A stretch of 64,000 nt of DNA from Sipunculus nudus (Eukaryota; Annelida; Sipuncula; Golfingiida; Sipunculidae), in contig CM049317.1 of assembly GCA_026874595.1 (NCBI GenBank), positions 39,460,401 to 39,524,400 of the forward strand, in the 5' to 3' direction. The position numbers and the translations under genes are program-made. Shown here piece by piece: positions 35,897-47,216 of the stretch (its first letter is position 1; every line of letters begins with the position of its first letter). The notes beneath the pieces are model-generated. The model was given only the letters and a program-made list of their open reading frames with translations. It was not told where the DNA came from and did not search any database.

Positions 35897-38321
35897 TTTT
35901 AGCTCAGCTGACTTTCAGTCATGCTGGGCTATAGCGATGGGTCTTTTTCCGTCGTCCTTCCGTCTGTCCGTCCAGCCAGCTGTCCGGCCGTTAGCAGGGC
36001 ACAAATCGTAACTGTAGGGGCTAGGGCCATGAACCCTATGCAGTCTTAGAGGTTCTAAAAAGATCTCCGTGCAAACCTAAAATTTGGTCACTGCGACCTA
36101 TTTTCTCAAAGTTGTGGGGTGTGTTTGCACCCCCCAGAAATAATTCTTTTAGCCAAAATTTTTATCCCAAACCTTCCATCTTTCACATACAGCTCACCTA
36201 CCAACAGGGGAAGAACCATAATTATTTTGAGGTCACAAGGTCAAAGGTCAAGGTCACAGAACCAACTTCTTTGAAAAGCCTGTGGATGCATTTTAAGCCA
36301 AACCTTTCATCCCAGTTCTTTGATCTTTCACATATAGCTCACCTACTAAGTGGGAGAAGAATCCTATAGATGTTGAGGTCACAAGGTCAAAGGTCAGGGT
36401 CACAGGATCCACTTCTTTGAAAAGGTTGTGGACACATTTCAAGCTAGACCTTTCATTCCAAACCTTTCAGCACTGATATCGCTTTTCTGCCAACAGGGGA
36501 AAAGACCTGTTGATTTTGAGGTCAAAGGTCAAGTTCAAAGCACCCTCTTCTTGCGTGGAGTCATTTTCAGGCAAACTTTTCAATCTATACTTTCCATCTG
36601 TCATATATTGCTTACCTACCAATAGGGGAAGAAGCCTATTGATGTTGAGTTCAATGTTAAAGGTCAATGTCACAATATTGTTCTAAATGCTTGTGAACAT
36701 ATTTCAAGTGAAACTGTTCAACCCAAACCTTCAGTCTTTCACATATGCCACATCTGTGCATCACTGAATGTGATTCAAACTTCATATTTATGGGTCTTTT
36801 TGCATGAAGAAATAACTAATTGATTTTGAGGTCAGCTGGTCAGGAGGTTAAAGGTTGCAGGTCTGAGTTATTCACTCATTGGTTGCCAAGTAAAATACAT
36901 GCACCCGGCCAGATGTAATTGGTTAGTAGTTACCCATCATTTAGAAAGAATCCAGTTGATATGTGGGCAAAAGGCCAAGGTCATAGGTCAGGTCAACTTA
37001 TTTTGTAGACCATCTCTATTTTTCTTGTATATATAAGCTTGCACTCCAGCTGGTACATCTCACTGTGTGGCTGTAATTGTGAGTGACAATGGTGACATAT
37101 GACTCCCTTTTGTATCAGGCTATTAAGGGATAAGGCTTAGTGATAAGTACCTCGTTACTGCATAACAAAACACTGTTGTTGGAATACTTCAAGCCAGGAA
37201 TTAACACTATGAGAGTATAGTATTAAGGTTTAGCTACTGATTTATGAGATGATGGGAACATTTTGCAGTTTATTTTATGGAATCATAGCAATAAACTTAG
37301 TTTCCTAGATATCTGAATATTTTTATATAAACCACATATAAAAGCAAGTGTTTGTTCTCATAATATGTGGATGTGTACTTGATTTAGGATGGCTTTATTT
37401 TATAACAAGACCCTTAGTCATGCTTTCTGCATTTCTTTTCTTTCAGATTTTGCAGTTTACCAACCCTGCTGACCCCATTGAAAAGCAGAGTGATAATAAA
37501 AAATATTGGACCTACACTTTTACATTTGCATATCTATAAATCTGATATGAGCGCCTGAACATGCCTTTTGAAATGTTCATTACTGCAACATCATTTGGAG
37601 AATTTGCCCCAAGTTTGGTCTCTTATTGGAGGATGTGTGATATTAAATGTCAGACTTGTCAGAAATCCATTATGTCTGCCAGTTAGCCACCTTAGAAATC
37701 CTTTTGTCAGTGCAGTTTCAGTAATTTTCCTTCAATTTTTGGTCCTATTTAGAGAATGGTTGTTGTCTGATTACAGACCTGTCAGAAGTTCAAAATGGCC
37801 ACCAGGCAACCATCTTTAAATTCCTTTTGATCATATTATCTCAAGAACTGTTAAAGTGAAGGCAGTCGGACGTATATTAATGTAATCTTGCAAAGGATTG
37901 GGTCAAATATTTCTTAATAAATATTATCATCATATATGAAAGTGCAGTACAGTTGGTTTGTATTGAATAAAAATTCATACAGAAGCACCTGTTTCTCAGT
38001 AATTCTTGCATGGATTTCCTTGATTTTTTGCTATATATTTTGGTCTTTTTTTCCCCTTTGTGGTGTTCCTTTTGAGACTGACAGGTATCAAGTAAGCTAT
38101 GGGAATAGTTCTGGATACCTTAACAATCATAGATTTTCCTCAGACCATCAATTCACTGTGTTTTAACCAGACATAGGTGATATATATTTCTGTTGTCATA
38201 GAAAATTTCAACAAATTGGCAAATTGGTTCTTCAAAATTTGACTGGAAGTTGTGAATCTCAGCCCATGATGTCGCAGGTCATGCTTGGCAGCTGAGCGTC
38301 ATGACCCATGGGTCACTTGTT
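35897..38321 (+). repeat. Long family A element, complete (copy 1)
   Basis: Starts TTTTTAGCTCAGCTGACTTT and ends CAGCTGAGC (38289-38297), with the perfect palindrome GACCCATGGGTC (38303-38314), then ACTTGTT. Length is about 2.43 kb. The GTCC-rich tract is at 35950-35990 and there are several AGGTCAAAGGTCA modules at 36236-36670. An open stretch at 37348-37539 is repeat text, not a gene: its counterpart in copy 2 is broken. Confidence 0.85.
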
Positions 38322-38432
38322 TTTACTATAAAATGACAACAATCATGTCAGTTTCTCAGCGGTAATTACATCTAGTGTCCCAAAACCTGGTGTGTTTATT
38401 GATCACAAGTGGATGCCATATAGTAATAACCT

Positions 38433-38464
<32 letters not shown>

Positions 38465-39922
38465 AATCCGTCCATCAATTTGTTTCCAGATGATAACTGC
38501 AGTTTGTATTGACACATGGATTTCAAACTTGACTTACGTATGGCCTACCACAAAAGCAGGAACCTATATGATTTTGGGGTCACAAGGTCAAAGGTCAAGG
38601 TCACAGGACTCATTTAAAAAGATTATGGCTGCATTTTAAGCCATGATTTTCATCCCAAATTTCCATTTTGCGCATTTAGCTGACTTGGCAGTATGGGGAG
38701 AGCATAAATAAATTTGGGGTCACATGGTCAAAGGTCAAGGTCACAGGGGCCATCTGTTCACAAATTAGTTTCCATATGATAAATCCAGTTTAGTTTGACA
38801 TATTGGTTTCAAATGTAACTTATATATGACTCGCCACCAAAGTAAGAACCGTGTCGATTTTGGGGTTCAACGGTCAAAGGTCAAGATCACACAACTAATT
38901 TCTTTAAAAAGAATGCATATGCATTTGAAGCCAAACTTTTCATTGCAAACCTTCCATCTTCAAGATGTTGCTAATCTGCCAATAGGGAAAGATTCTGTTC
39001 AGTTTTGGGGTCATGAGGTCAAAGGTCAAGGTCACAGTACCCACTTATTTAGAAAGATTGTGGATGCATTTTAAGCCAAACTTTTCATCCCAAACCTTCA
39101 ATCTTACACATATAGCTAAGCTGCCAATAGGGGAAGAACCTGATTAATTTGGGGGTCACAAGGTCAAAGGTCATGGTCACATGGGCCCATCTGTCCACAC
39201 ATTTGTTTCTGGATGATAACTCCAGTTTGGATTGACATGTTGGTTTCAATTGTGACTTACATATGACCCACCAATAATGGAAGAACCCTTTTTATTTTGG
39301 GGTCATAAGGTCAAAGGTCAAGGTCACAGGACCTACTTCCTTAAAAAGATTGTTGATGTATTTTTATCCAAACTTTCTGTCCTAAACCTTCTATCTTCCA
39401 GATGTTGCTCACCTGCCAATAGTGGAAGTAACTTATTGATTTTGGGGTCACAAGGTCAAAGGTCAAGGTCATGTCGGCCATCTGTCCACATATTAGTTGC
39501 AAGATGATAACACCAGTTTGGTTTGAAATATTGGTTTCAAACTTGACTTATATATGGCCCACCACTAAAGTAAGAACTGTTGATTCTTGGGTCATGAGAT
39601 CAAAGGTCAAGGTCACAGGACCCACCACTTAAGAAAGACTGTGGATGCATTTTAAGCCAAACTTTTAATCTCAATCCTTCCATCATCAACATGTGGTGCA
39701 CCTGCTGATAGGGGAAGTTTCCTTTTGAAATTTGGGTCACAAGGTCAAAGGTTAAGGTCACAGGGCCCATCCATTCACAAATTAGTTTATGGATGATAAC
39801 TCCAGTTTGGGTAGAAATGTTGGCTTCAAACTGATCACAGGACCAATATTTTGGAAAACCTCATAAACATTTATCCTTATAGACAAATGCAGCTGAGCGT
39901 CTAGACCCATGGGTCCTTAGTT
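38322..39922 (+). repeat. Family A2 body with six receptor-half-site modules
   Basis: Starts right after a family A terminus with ttttactataaaatgacaac and contains ctgtctgtctgtttgtctg. Six tandem modules of about 200-250 bp follow, each with 'aggtcaaaggtcaaggtcac', e.g. AGGTCAAAGGTCA at 39016-39028. It ends CAGCTGAGC..GACCCATGGGTC..TTAGTT. Confidence 0.85.
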
Positions 39923-40222
39923 ATTGAATGTTATGTGGTTAGCTAGGCTACAAAGTTGACCCTGATGCAGTGTCCAAAGGTAAAGCCACAACATGAGTCT
40001 GTCAACAGCATTTATAACCTTGGCAACTCAACATGCTCTCTGCACTGTTTTGTACACTATACACTGCTTTTGAAGTCTTTAACAGAGGATAAAATCTTAT
40101 TCAAACAGTCTGTCCATCTTTTTTTCCAGATAACTCCAATTTGATTGAGATATTAGATTCATACATACATATAACCCATCACTAAGAAATAACTTCATGA
40201 CTACCACACTGATAACATATGT
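39923..40222 (+). other. Intron, diverged repeat text
   Basis: Short A2-like text at 40105-40190 (gtccatctttttttccag, actccaatttgattgag). Nothing else recognised. Confidence 0.35.
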
Positions 40223-40905
40223 TCAAAGCACTGTCAATATGACCAGTGTAACCTGTCTGGTGAACAGGATACTGATGAGGGGTCTGTCATTCTTGAAGCA
40301 GCTACGCTGAATTCTGTGTACATCATTTGAACCACTGTGGCTACTAGATGTAAGCCATTTGGCCTCCCGTAAGGCAGTTTCTACTCTAGGGACAATTGTT
40401 ATAGTGTCCTCAAGTGTCAAATCTTGCTCAAGTAAAAGCTGTTCATGAATTTTAGGTTGAACTATTTTTTCAACAAGCTGATCACGAATGACTTCGTCTA
40501 ACCTGCTGCAAAAGTTGCAGTTAATTGACGTAAGGAAGTTACACACTTTTTCTATACTTTCCCCCGATGACTTGGTTCATGATAAAAATCTATAGCGCTC
40601 AGCACTTACTTCGACAGGTGTCTTGAATCGCTGTTCAAGGGCATGCAGGGCTTGTTAAAGGGTATGCAAGGCATGTTTAAGGGCATGCAGGGTGTGTTGG
40701 TAAGACTGGCTGTCAGGGAACAAAGTGTATAAGATTATCTGACCCTGTGATCGTAGACAATGTAACAGGAACGCCTTTTTCCTTGTGTCAGAGAAGGAAG
40801 TTCTGTTCAAAGCCAACAATTAATTTTTGAACAGTTTAATCCAGGTTTTCCATGCAAGGGTATCATGCTACTCCGTCTTGTAGGTAAGGTGGTTGAGCGT
40901 CATGG
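40223..40905 (-). pseudogene. Ty3/gypsy gag pseudogene
   Basis: On the minus strand, 40546-40223 reads CNFLTSINCNFCSRLDEVIR, DQLVEKIVQPKIHEQLLLEQ and DLTLEDTITIVPRVETALRE, a segment typical of Ty3/gypsy gag. Upstream on that strand, 40547-40680 continues it in another frame (ALHALEQRFKTPVEVSAERY, RFYHEPSHRGK), so a frameshift or stop separates the two. Further upstream, to the ATG near 40905 (MGSMTLNHL), the reading holds several stops. A short internal tandem (gggcatgcagggc / gggtatgcaaggc) may have arisen locally. It has the same strand as 30046-30650, but the gag parts are in the wrong order to be one element. Confidence 0.72.
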
Positions 40906-41095
40906 AACCCATCTACATCCCCAATATGTTGTATTGCAAATGTAAGATCAGTCGTAAGGGAAGACAACAACTTTGGAAACTTTCACATTTCTTTCCAATA
41001 AGGCATTACTCATACAATGTGTCTTCTCTGCCTCAAACGTATGAGAGCACCAGCTCTAGTTACCAAGTCCATAAATAGATGGCACTAGATACAAT
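40906..41095 (-). mobile_element. Possible LTR/5' region of the gag pseudogene
   Basis: Upstream (minus strand) of the gag ATG there is ATATTGGGGATGTAGATGGG, resembling the ATATTGGTGACGTAGGAT site of the remnant at 30 kb. An 'atagatggcactagataca' stretch is comparable to agatggcgctatcaaacac there. LTR borders are not defined. Confidence 0.4.
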
Positions 41096-42279
41096 ATGTG
41101 TATAAAGGTCAGAGTTAAGTATCACAGGTCAATTTCATTGAGTTTTCAGATGCTTATTCATCCTTTGACATGGTGTACACACATATAATTTGAGCTTCTC
41201 AAGAGGACAGGTCCTGATGGGATCTTTCAAAACACTGACAATTGTTATAGGTAATTCCAAAATAAAAACCATATATCATGATATATGATCCTTTTAGATA
41301 TGTTATCCTGATAGATAACTTCAACTGAGCGATGTGACCCACAGGTCCCTAGTTTAAAATTTTGATATATTTCAATAAATGACTAGGTAATGTGTGAAAA
41401 AGGTTTTACTCCAAATTGACAAAAGATGATAGATTATAATAGCTGGCTCACTTTTTACACATGTAATAACCATGTCTTGGCTAAGATAAAATTTGCTGCG
41501 AGGCATGCTATATATCTTCAATCTTTTGAAACATTTTCAAAAGGATAATATTTGAATTGAAGTTTATTGCAAACAGCATTTTCTTTTTGGTCAATGCACC
41601 AGCAATAATTATCCATCATTCAGCAGTTGTCATCAAGAAAAAGCAAGTGAAGGAAAATTAACCTTATACAACTTGTGGATTCCCCTGAGAATCAAAGATG
41701 AGTAGATGAAGTGAGAAGTCAGTGGGAAGCAGTGTAAATATTTTGTAATAGATTTGATAGAATTTGCCAATTACCATCTGAGCCTTAGAAAGGCTAACCA
41801 ATTTATTATGTTCCATGTGCAACTGTTATTGGTACAGTACAGGATAAAGTGTTAGGATGTCAAAATATAGCAAACATATCATGTAACAGACACAGTGTGA
41901 GCAGAACAAGGGTCAGTAAGTGTGTTAGTAAACTGGCCAGAGTCTGTTAGTTACCAGTGTCAGATCCTGTATAATAATATGAACAGGAAAACATAAAAAT
42001 GCAGCATTTAAATATTCATAGCTAAAGATTGTGTACTGGCCAGGGCATTCAAAAGAGAATGGACTGTTACAGAATTTGCCTAAAACATGTCAGGCAAGTA
42101 ATGTAAAAATGATTTCAGTCTTAATGTGTAATGCCTGGAAATAAATATGTTAAATAAAAAAAATGAAAATACCTAAGTTAATCAGTTTTGTCATGAAATT
42201 CCACATATATATAAAAAAACTGATGTTTATTTGAGTGTCTGGTAAGTTTAATGGATTTTGCATTTCTCCTGACTTTCAG
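41096..42279 (+). other. Intron, mostly unique
   Basis: A decayed family A terminus at 41324-41355 (CAACTGAGC..GACCCACAGGTCCCTAGTTT). The remainder, 41356-42279, shows no repeat family. It ends in the acceptor TTTCTCCTGACTTTCAG. Confidence 0.45.
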
Positions 42280-42401
42280 GAAAATTTCCTTCTCTCAACT
42301 TGGCCAAGCTGAACCTGACCCCCCTGAGCTTTGAGGTTCCTCACAGTGAGCCCAGGACGCTCTTTGTTGGACGAGAGTGGCTCTTCAGGGAGATGGAACA
42401 G
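42280..42401 (+). CDS. TANC: TANC-like gene, exon leading into the NTPase (FEVP/FVGREWLF)
   Basis: 122 nt, phase 1 to phase 0, with strong splice sites (GACTTTCAG acceptor, GAACAG/gtgaga donor). It reads KFPSLNLAKLNLTPLSFEVP, then HSEPRTLFVGREWLFREMEQ. The FEVP and FVGR(E/D)W(L/V)F motifs are hallmarks of the TANC family directly before its P-loop NTPase (in vertebrates of the type LLFEVP..FVGRDWVFHEID). The first two nucleotides complete the codon begun by the previous exon; all upstream candidates end in phase 1. This exon and the next are the strongest identification of the gene. Confidence 0.95.
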
Positions 42402-42780
42402 GTGAGATAAGACCTCAAGTCTGTTTATGGACATGTTCTAGATCTGATGAAGTTAAAAAACATTGGTTGCTAAAAGTGTAAAATTAGGTCATGGTAACCT
42501 GTATTCTGCAAGCAACAGGCCAAACACATTTTAAGCACCCAGACAGTCAGACAGGGCACCTAGAATCTTCAAACTGTCCATCAGTAGAACTCCTTGAGAA
42601 TCTCTCTGGACACCTGAAATTAGGTCACTGTGACTTATATCCTCCGGGCTATGGGGCTTTGAAGTATTCCCAGAATAATTGAAAATTTGATTAAAAAACA
42701 GCTCTAGTATCTGAATTTAACTACTTCCTTGATTGCCATGATTCTTTCCATACCTATTGATCATTGAGTGTTTCCCTCTA
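42402..42780 (+). repeat. Family A 3' text
   Basis: Diverged family A modules (cttgagaatctctctggac, ctgaaattaggtcactgtga, agaataattgaaaatttga). Confidence 0.6.
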
Positions 42781-43060
42781 TTTTTATGCATATAGTTTTA
42801 CCCATGTTCGTGATTCTGTCCTGCCGTCATTCATATAGTTTTACCCATGTCCGTGATTCTGTCATTCCAAAATAAAAGTTGTACGGACTTTTTTCGCAAT
42901 GCCTGCAGATATTGGCCTGATTTTTGGTGTGTGGGCAGATAATGACCAGTTACAGATCAAGTTCGCGTTTCGTCCTGTTTGACCGTATGACAACTCCAGA
43001 ACATAGAAAATTTCATGAAAAAATAGAAATTTTCATGACAAATTCACATGTATGGACTTT
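42781..43060 (+). repeat. Single unit of the 178-bp array family
   Basis: Head atagttttacccatgt..gtgattctgtc occurs twice at 42795-42865. One unit follows (tgcctgcagatattggcctg, gggcagataatgaccagtta), matching 21490-23025. Confidence 0.85.
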
Positions 43061-43690
43061 TTGTCGCAATGTATTAAAAACATGTTGATATAAACAAAGC
43101 AAGCAGCCTGTGTGCGGTGATATCCACATTTTCTGGCCTATTTTTATTAAAGCTCCACGGATTACCTTTAGTTTATAAAGGTCAGATAGGTGATTAGGCC
43201 CTTTAAACTTTGATACAAAAGCTCCAGTATCTGAACAACTAATGCCTTGATCACCATGATTTTTTGCATGCATATTCATCTTGGAGTGTTTTATCAGCCC
43301 TGCGGACTGGTGGCGCCACCTGGATTTTTTTCAGATTGTTATGCATTTCTTAAATTTTTAAAAATTTTTGATACCTTCAATGATGCGGTTGGATGCAAGG
43401 CAAAAATCTTAACCATCGCACCTAAAATCTTCTAATTGACATCCAGGGAAGTCTATGAAAAATCTCCTTGGAAACCTGAAGATAGGTCTGTTTCCCATTT
43501 CCTTTGAGCTATGGGGCTGAGAAATACCTACCAGAATAATGAAATATTTGATACAAAAACTCCAGTATTTGAACAACTAATGCATTGATCACCTTGATTC
43601 TTTGCATGCATATTCATCATGGAGTGTTTCATCAGTTCCTGCTGACTGGTGACGCCACCTGGATTTTTTTAGCTCAGCTGACTGTAAGTC
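43061..43690 (+). repeat. Family A 3' modules and a new A head
   Basis: Two modules with gatacaaaagctccagtat and the palindrome GGTGGCGCCACC at 43309-43320. A new head, TTTTTTAGCTCAGCTGACTG, at 43669-43690 is cut after 'gtaagtca'. Confidence 0.7.
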
Positions 43691-46600
43691 ACAATCTTTC
43701 TCAACTTTGTTTGAATGGTTCCAGTTTGGAGATTTTTGGCCGAGTTACAGGAGGTTGAACTTAGTCATCTGTCCAAAAAAGCACACTAAAATTAAAATCT
43801 CAGAAACGACTTGAGCTATAATCACCAAATTTTATACCAATGTTTGTCACATATGTCATATCTGATTTTGAGGTATTGGTGGTGCCACCTACATTGATAT
43901 GTTTTTACAAGCGAAAATGTAATTTTAAACTCTTCTAGCTTATACACTGATTTATGATGAAACTGTTAAGCTGATTGGTTTAAACTTTACAAGAATTATT
44001 CTATGGTAGGGTTCTGCCAGTTTTATAAGAATAGATTGGGTAAATACAGTTTTAAAAAAACATTGTGGCCAATTGAAAAAGGCTTTCTGTATTTGAAAAC
44101 AGATTTGACAACATGCTGTGTTTCAGCAGCCAAGTCAAGAGGTCACTCAGTACAACCAGGTGGGGTCCAGACATCACCATGGCAACTGACCTGGCTCTGG
44201 GGGTGTCCAGACAATGTGTCTAGACATCTAGACACAGTGACTAGACATCTAGACACAATGTTTAGATGCAGAATTTCCAGATTATTGGAACTATATCTTT
44301 CAACTGTTTGAAAAAACTTGGTTTGCATTTTAAGGGAATTGGGTTTATCATCAGGTCACATGTGAACTGCTGCACCCTCATTTTTGGTTGACCTCTGACC
44401 TTTCCTGGCTGCCCAGCGTCCATTTGTGCGTCTGTTTCCACACATAAACCCGCATATCTCGGGAACAGTTTGACCAATCAGGCTAAAAATTTTGCACAAA
44501 TGTAGCCCTTTGATAGCTTTATAACAAACACTAAAAATGGTCCAGCGTCCATCTGTTCATCTGCCTTGGGGGTAATCACTCATATCTCAGCAGTGGTTTG
44601 ACTTATCCACCTGAAATTTTGCAGGTTTATACATCCTGGACAGTTTTCTCGATTTTATGACAGGTGGCACCAGCTACATTCACGTTTACTCTGCAGACAT
44701 CCAAGCTCATATCTCGAGAACCGTTTGACTGATTGGGCCAAAATTTTGCATGTGTATAGATCTCACATAGCTCTTCATCATAGGCAAAACAGGTGGCTCC
44801 ACCTGCAACCATTTATGCACAGTGTCCATCTGTTCATCTGCCTTGGGATAAAATCACTCATATCTCAGCAGTGGTTTGACTTATCCACATGAAATTTCGC
44901 AGGTTTATACATCCTGGACAGCTTTCTTGACTTATGACACGTTGCGCCACCTTCATTCACGTTAACTCTGCAGACATCCAAGCTCATATCTCTAGTTCCG
45001 TTTGACCTATTGGGCCAAAATTTTGCATGTGTATAGATCTCACATAGCTCATCATCATAGGCAAAACTGGTGCTGCCACCTGCAATCATTTTTGCACAGC
45101 GTCCATCTGATCATCTGCCTTGGGATGATATTACTCATATCTCAGCAGTGGTTGGACTCTTTCACCTGAAATTTTGCAGGTTTATACATCCTGGACAGCT
45201 TTCTCGATTTTATGACAGGTGGCGCCACCTCAGGCCTCGAATTTCATTTTTAGCGAACCTATGAGCTTATGCGATGGTGTGGCGTCGTCCGTCGTCTGTA
45301 AGTTAACCCATACTAACTTGAAAACGGCAAGAGTTAGCATCACGAAATTTTATGCAAAAAATTAGTCATCTGAAAAACTCTATCGGATTTTGCTTATTTT
45401 TTGGCTAACTGCATTTTCTTAGATTTTATAGGGAAAAAGCTAAAAAAAGCTTTAAAAATCTTCTTCTCTGAAACTGTTCAGCCAAATTGTCCAATATTTC
45501 ACAGAAATGATCCCTGGAACAATCTCTCTCAAGTTTGTTCAAATGGTTTAAGTTTGGTGATTTTTGGCCGAGTTACAGCTAGTTGAACTGCCAAAAAAAG
45601 CATACTAAAATTACAAACTTAGAAACGGCTGGAGCTATCATCATCAAATTTTATGCCAATGTTGGTCACATGAGTCATATCTGAAATTGAGGTATTGGTG
45701 GCGCCACCTGCATTGGCCTTTTTTTGTACGGGGATCATCAGTGCCTGTATCATACTGACAGCTACAAATAACTTCTTCTCTGAAACGATATGGGCAAATT
45801 GTTTAATATCGCACAGAAATGATCCTAGGGTAGTGCTTTCTGAAGTATGTTTAAATGGTCTCAGTTCAGTGACTTTTGGCTAAGTTATGGTAAGCGGAAT
45901 TTAGTCATTTACCATAACAGCCCATTTTAGCTAAGTGGCTACAAAAATCTTCTTCTCAAAAACCACTAGGCCAAAGTCTTAAATCTCACACATTAATTAT
46001 CCTTAGATGTTGATAATTCAAGTTTGTTCAAATGGTTTTGGTTCAGTGATTTTTGGCTGAGTTATGGGTAGCTTAACTTAGCCATTTTGCTGTATTTTCC
46101 CATATGAGTTATAAACCCGCAAAAAATTTTTAGACTGACGCCACTGAGGCCAATTTGTTTAATATTTTACAAGAATAGTCCCCTGAATAATTCTTATAAT
46201 GATTATTTTTTATGGTTCAAAAGAATGAATTATGGCTGAATTATAAAGTTGAATTAAGTCATTTTACCATACATGGCAGCTGTGTAAAGCAGATTCATCT
46301 AGCCTAGCACCAGTTTATCAGCATCCCTTACATCATGCCTCTAGACCTTCAGATTTCAGGTTATCTATGGCTAATATTGACAAGAATGTTTTTTAAAAGC
46401 TTTTAAAAAATGTAGATTTATGATTTTAGATATACTTCATACAAGGCAATGTTAACAATCACAGGTATACAGCTCTCTGTGGGTATATAAAGACCGCTAT
46501 ACATAGATTATAAATAATTGGTATCCATACTCAACTTAATTCAAGATTTTGCCATCAGTGAGATGTATCTGTATTATAATTTTGCATTCAATATGCATCT

Positions 46601-47216
46601 GTAGTAATTTTTAGTGAGCCTGTGAGCTAATTTGATGTTGTGGCGGCGTCCATAGTCCATCTTATGTAAGTTAACCCATACTATTTGAAAACGACTGGAG
46701 CTAGCATCATGAAATGTAATGTAAAAAATTAGCTATCTAAAAAACTCTGCATTTTCTTAGAATTTATTGAGAAAAAGCTAAAATTCCTTTAAAAATCTTC
46801 TCCTCCTAAACGGTCAAGCCAAATTGTTCCATATTTTACAGAAATGATCCCAGAGGCAAGCCCTCTCAAATTTGTTCAAATGGTTTGCATTTGATGAATT
46901 TTAGCAGAGTTACACAAATTTGAACTTAGTCATTTGGCCAAGTAAGCATACTGACATAGTAATTTCCAGAAATGACAGAAGCTAGCATTACCAAGTATTG
47001 TGCAAATGTTGGTCACATGACTCATATATGAAATTGCAAATTATGTGGTGCCACCTTCATTGACCTGTTTTTTTTTATGGGCAAAAACCTCATAATTTTA
47101 GCTTCTTTCAGCTTAAAAATGTTTATGATGAAACTTTGAAGTTGGAATCATTCAATTTTTCTTAAGAATTATCCTAGGACATGTTTTTTCCAATCAGATA
47201 AGATTAGATTGCTGAT
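43691..47216 (+). repeat. Family C composite, second copy of the 31.75-35.9 kb block
   Basis: Follows 31750-35896 in order with indels: C interior, 279-bp modules (44560, 44840 and 45110), a C head TTTTAGCGAACCTATGAGC at 45249, C interior, and a second head TTTTTAGTGAGCCTGTGAGC at 46609. It has palindromes at 45218-45229 and 45697-45708. Confidence 0.85.

Noticed and set aside
37348-37539. Open stretch MFVLIICGCVLDLGW in a long family A element, hydrophobic like a membrane segment
   Set aside because: The matching region of the second copy (48680-48880) carries stops and indels, so no protein is maintained.
41144-41166. Short exon-like segment after GAGTTTTCAG ending ACATG/gtgtac
   Set aside because: 23 nt changes phase (1 to 0), does not fit before the phase-1 exon at 42280, and has no family similarity.
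44627-45089. Minus-strand open frames of the type MVAGGATSFAYDEELCEIYT in several family C modules (also 32658-32915, 57635-58027, 4064-4366)
   Set aside because: They recur because the 279-bp module is divisible by three. Stops appear at different places in different copies and no protein family is recognised.
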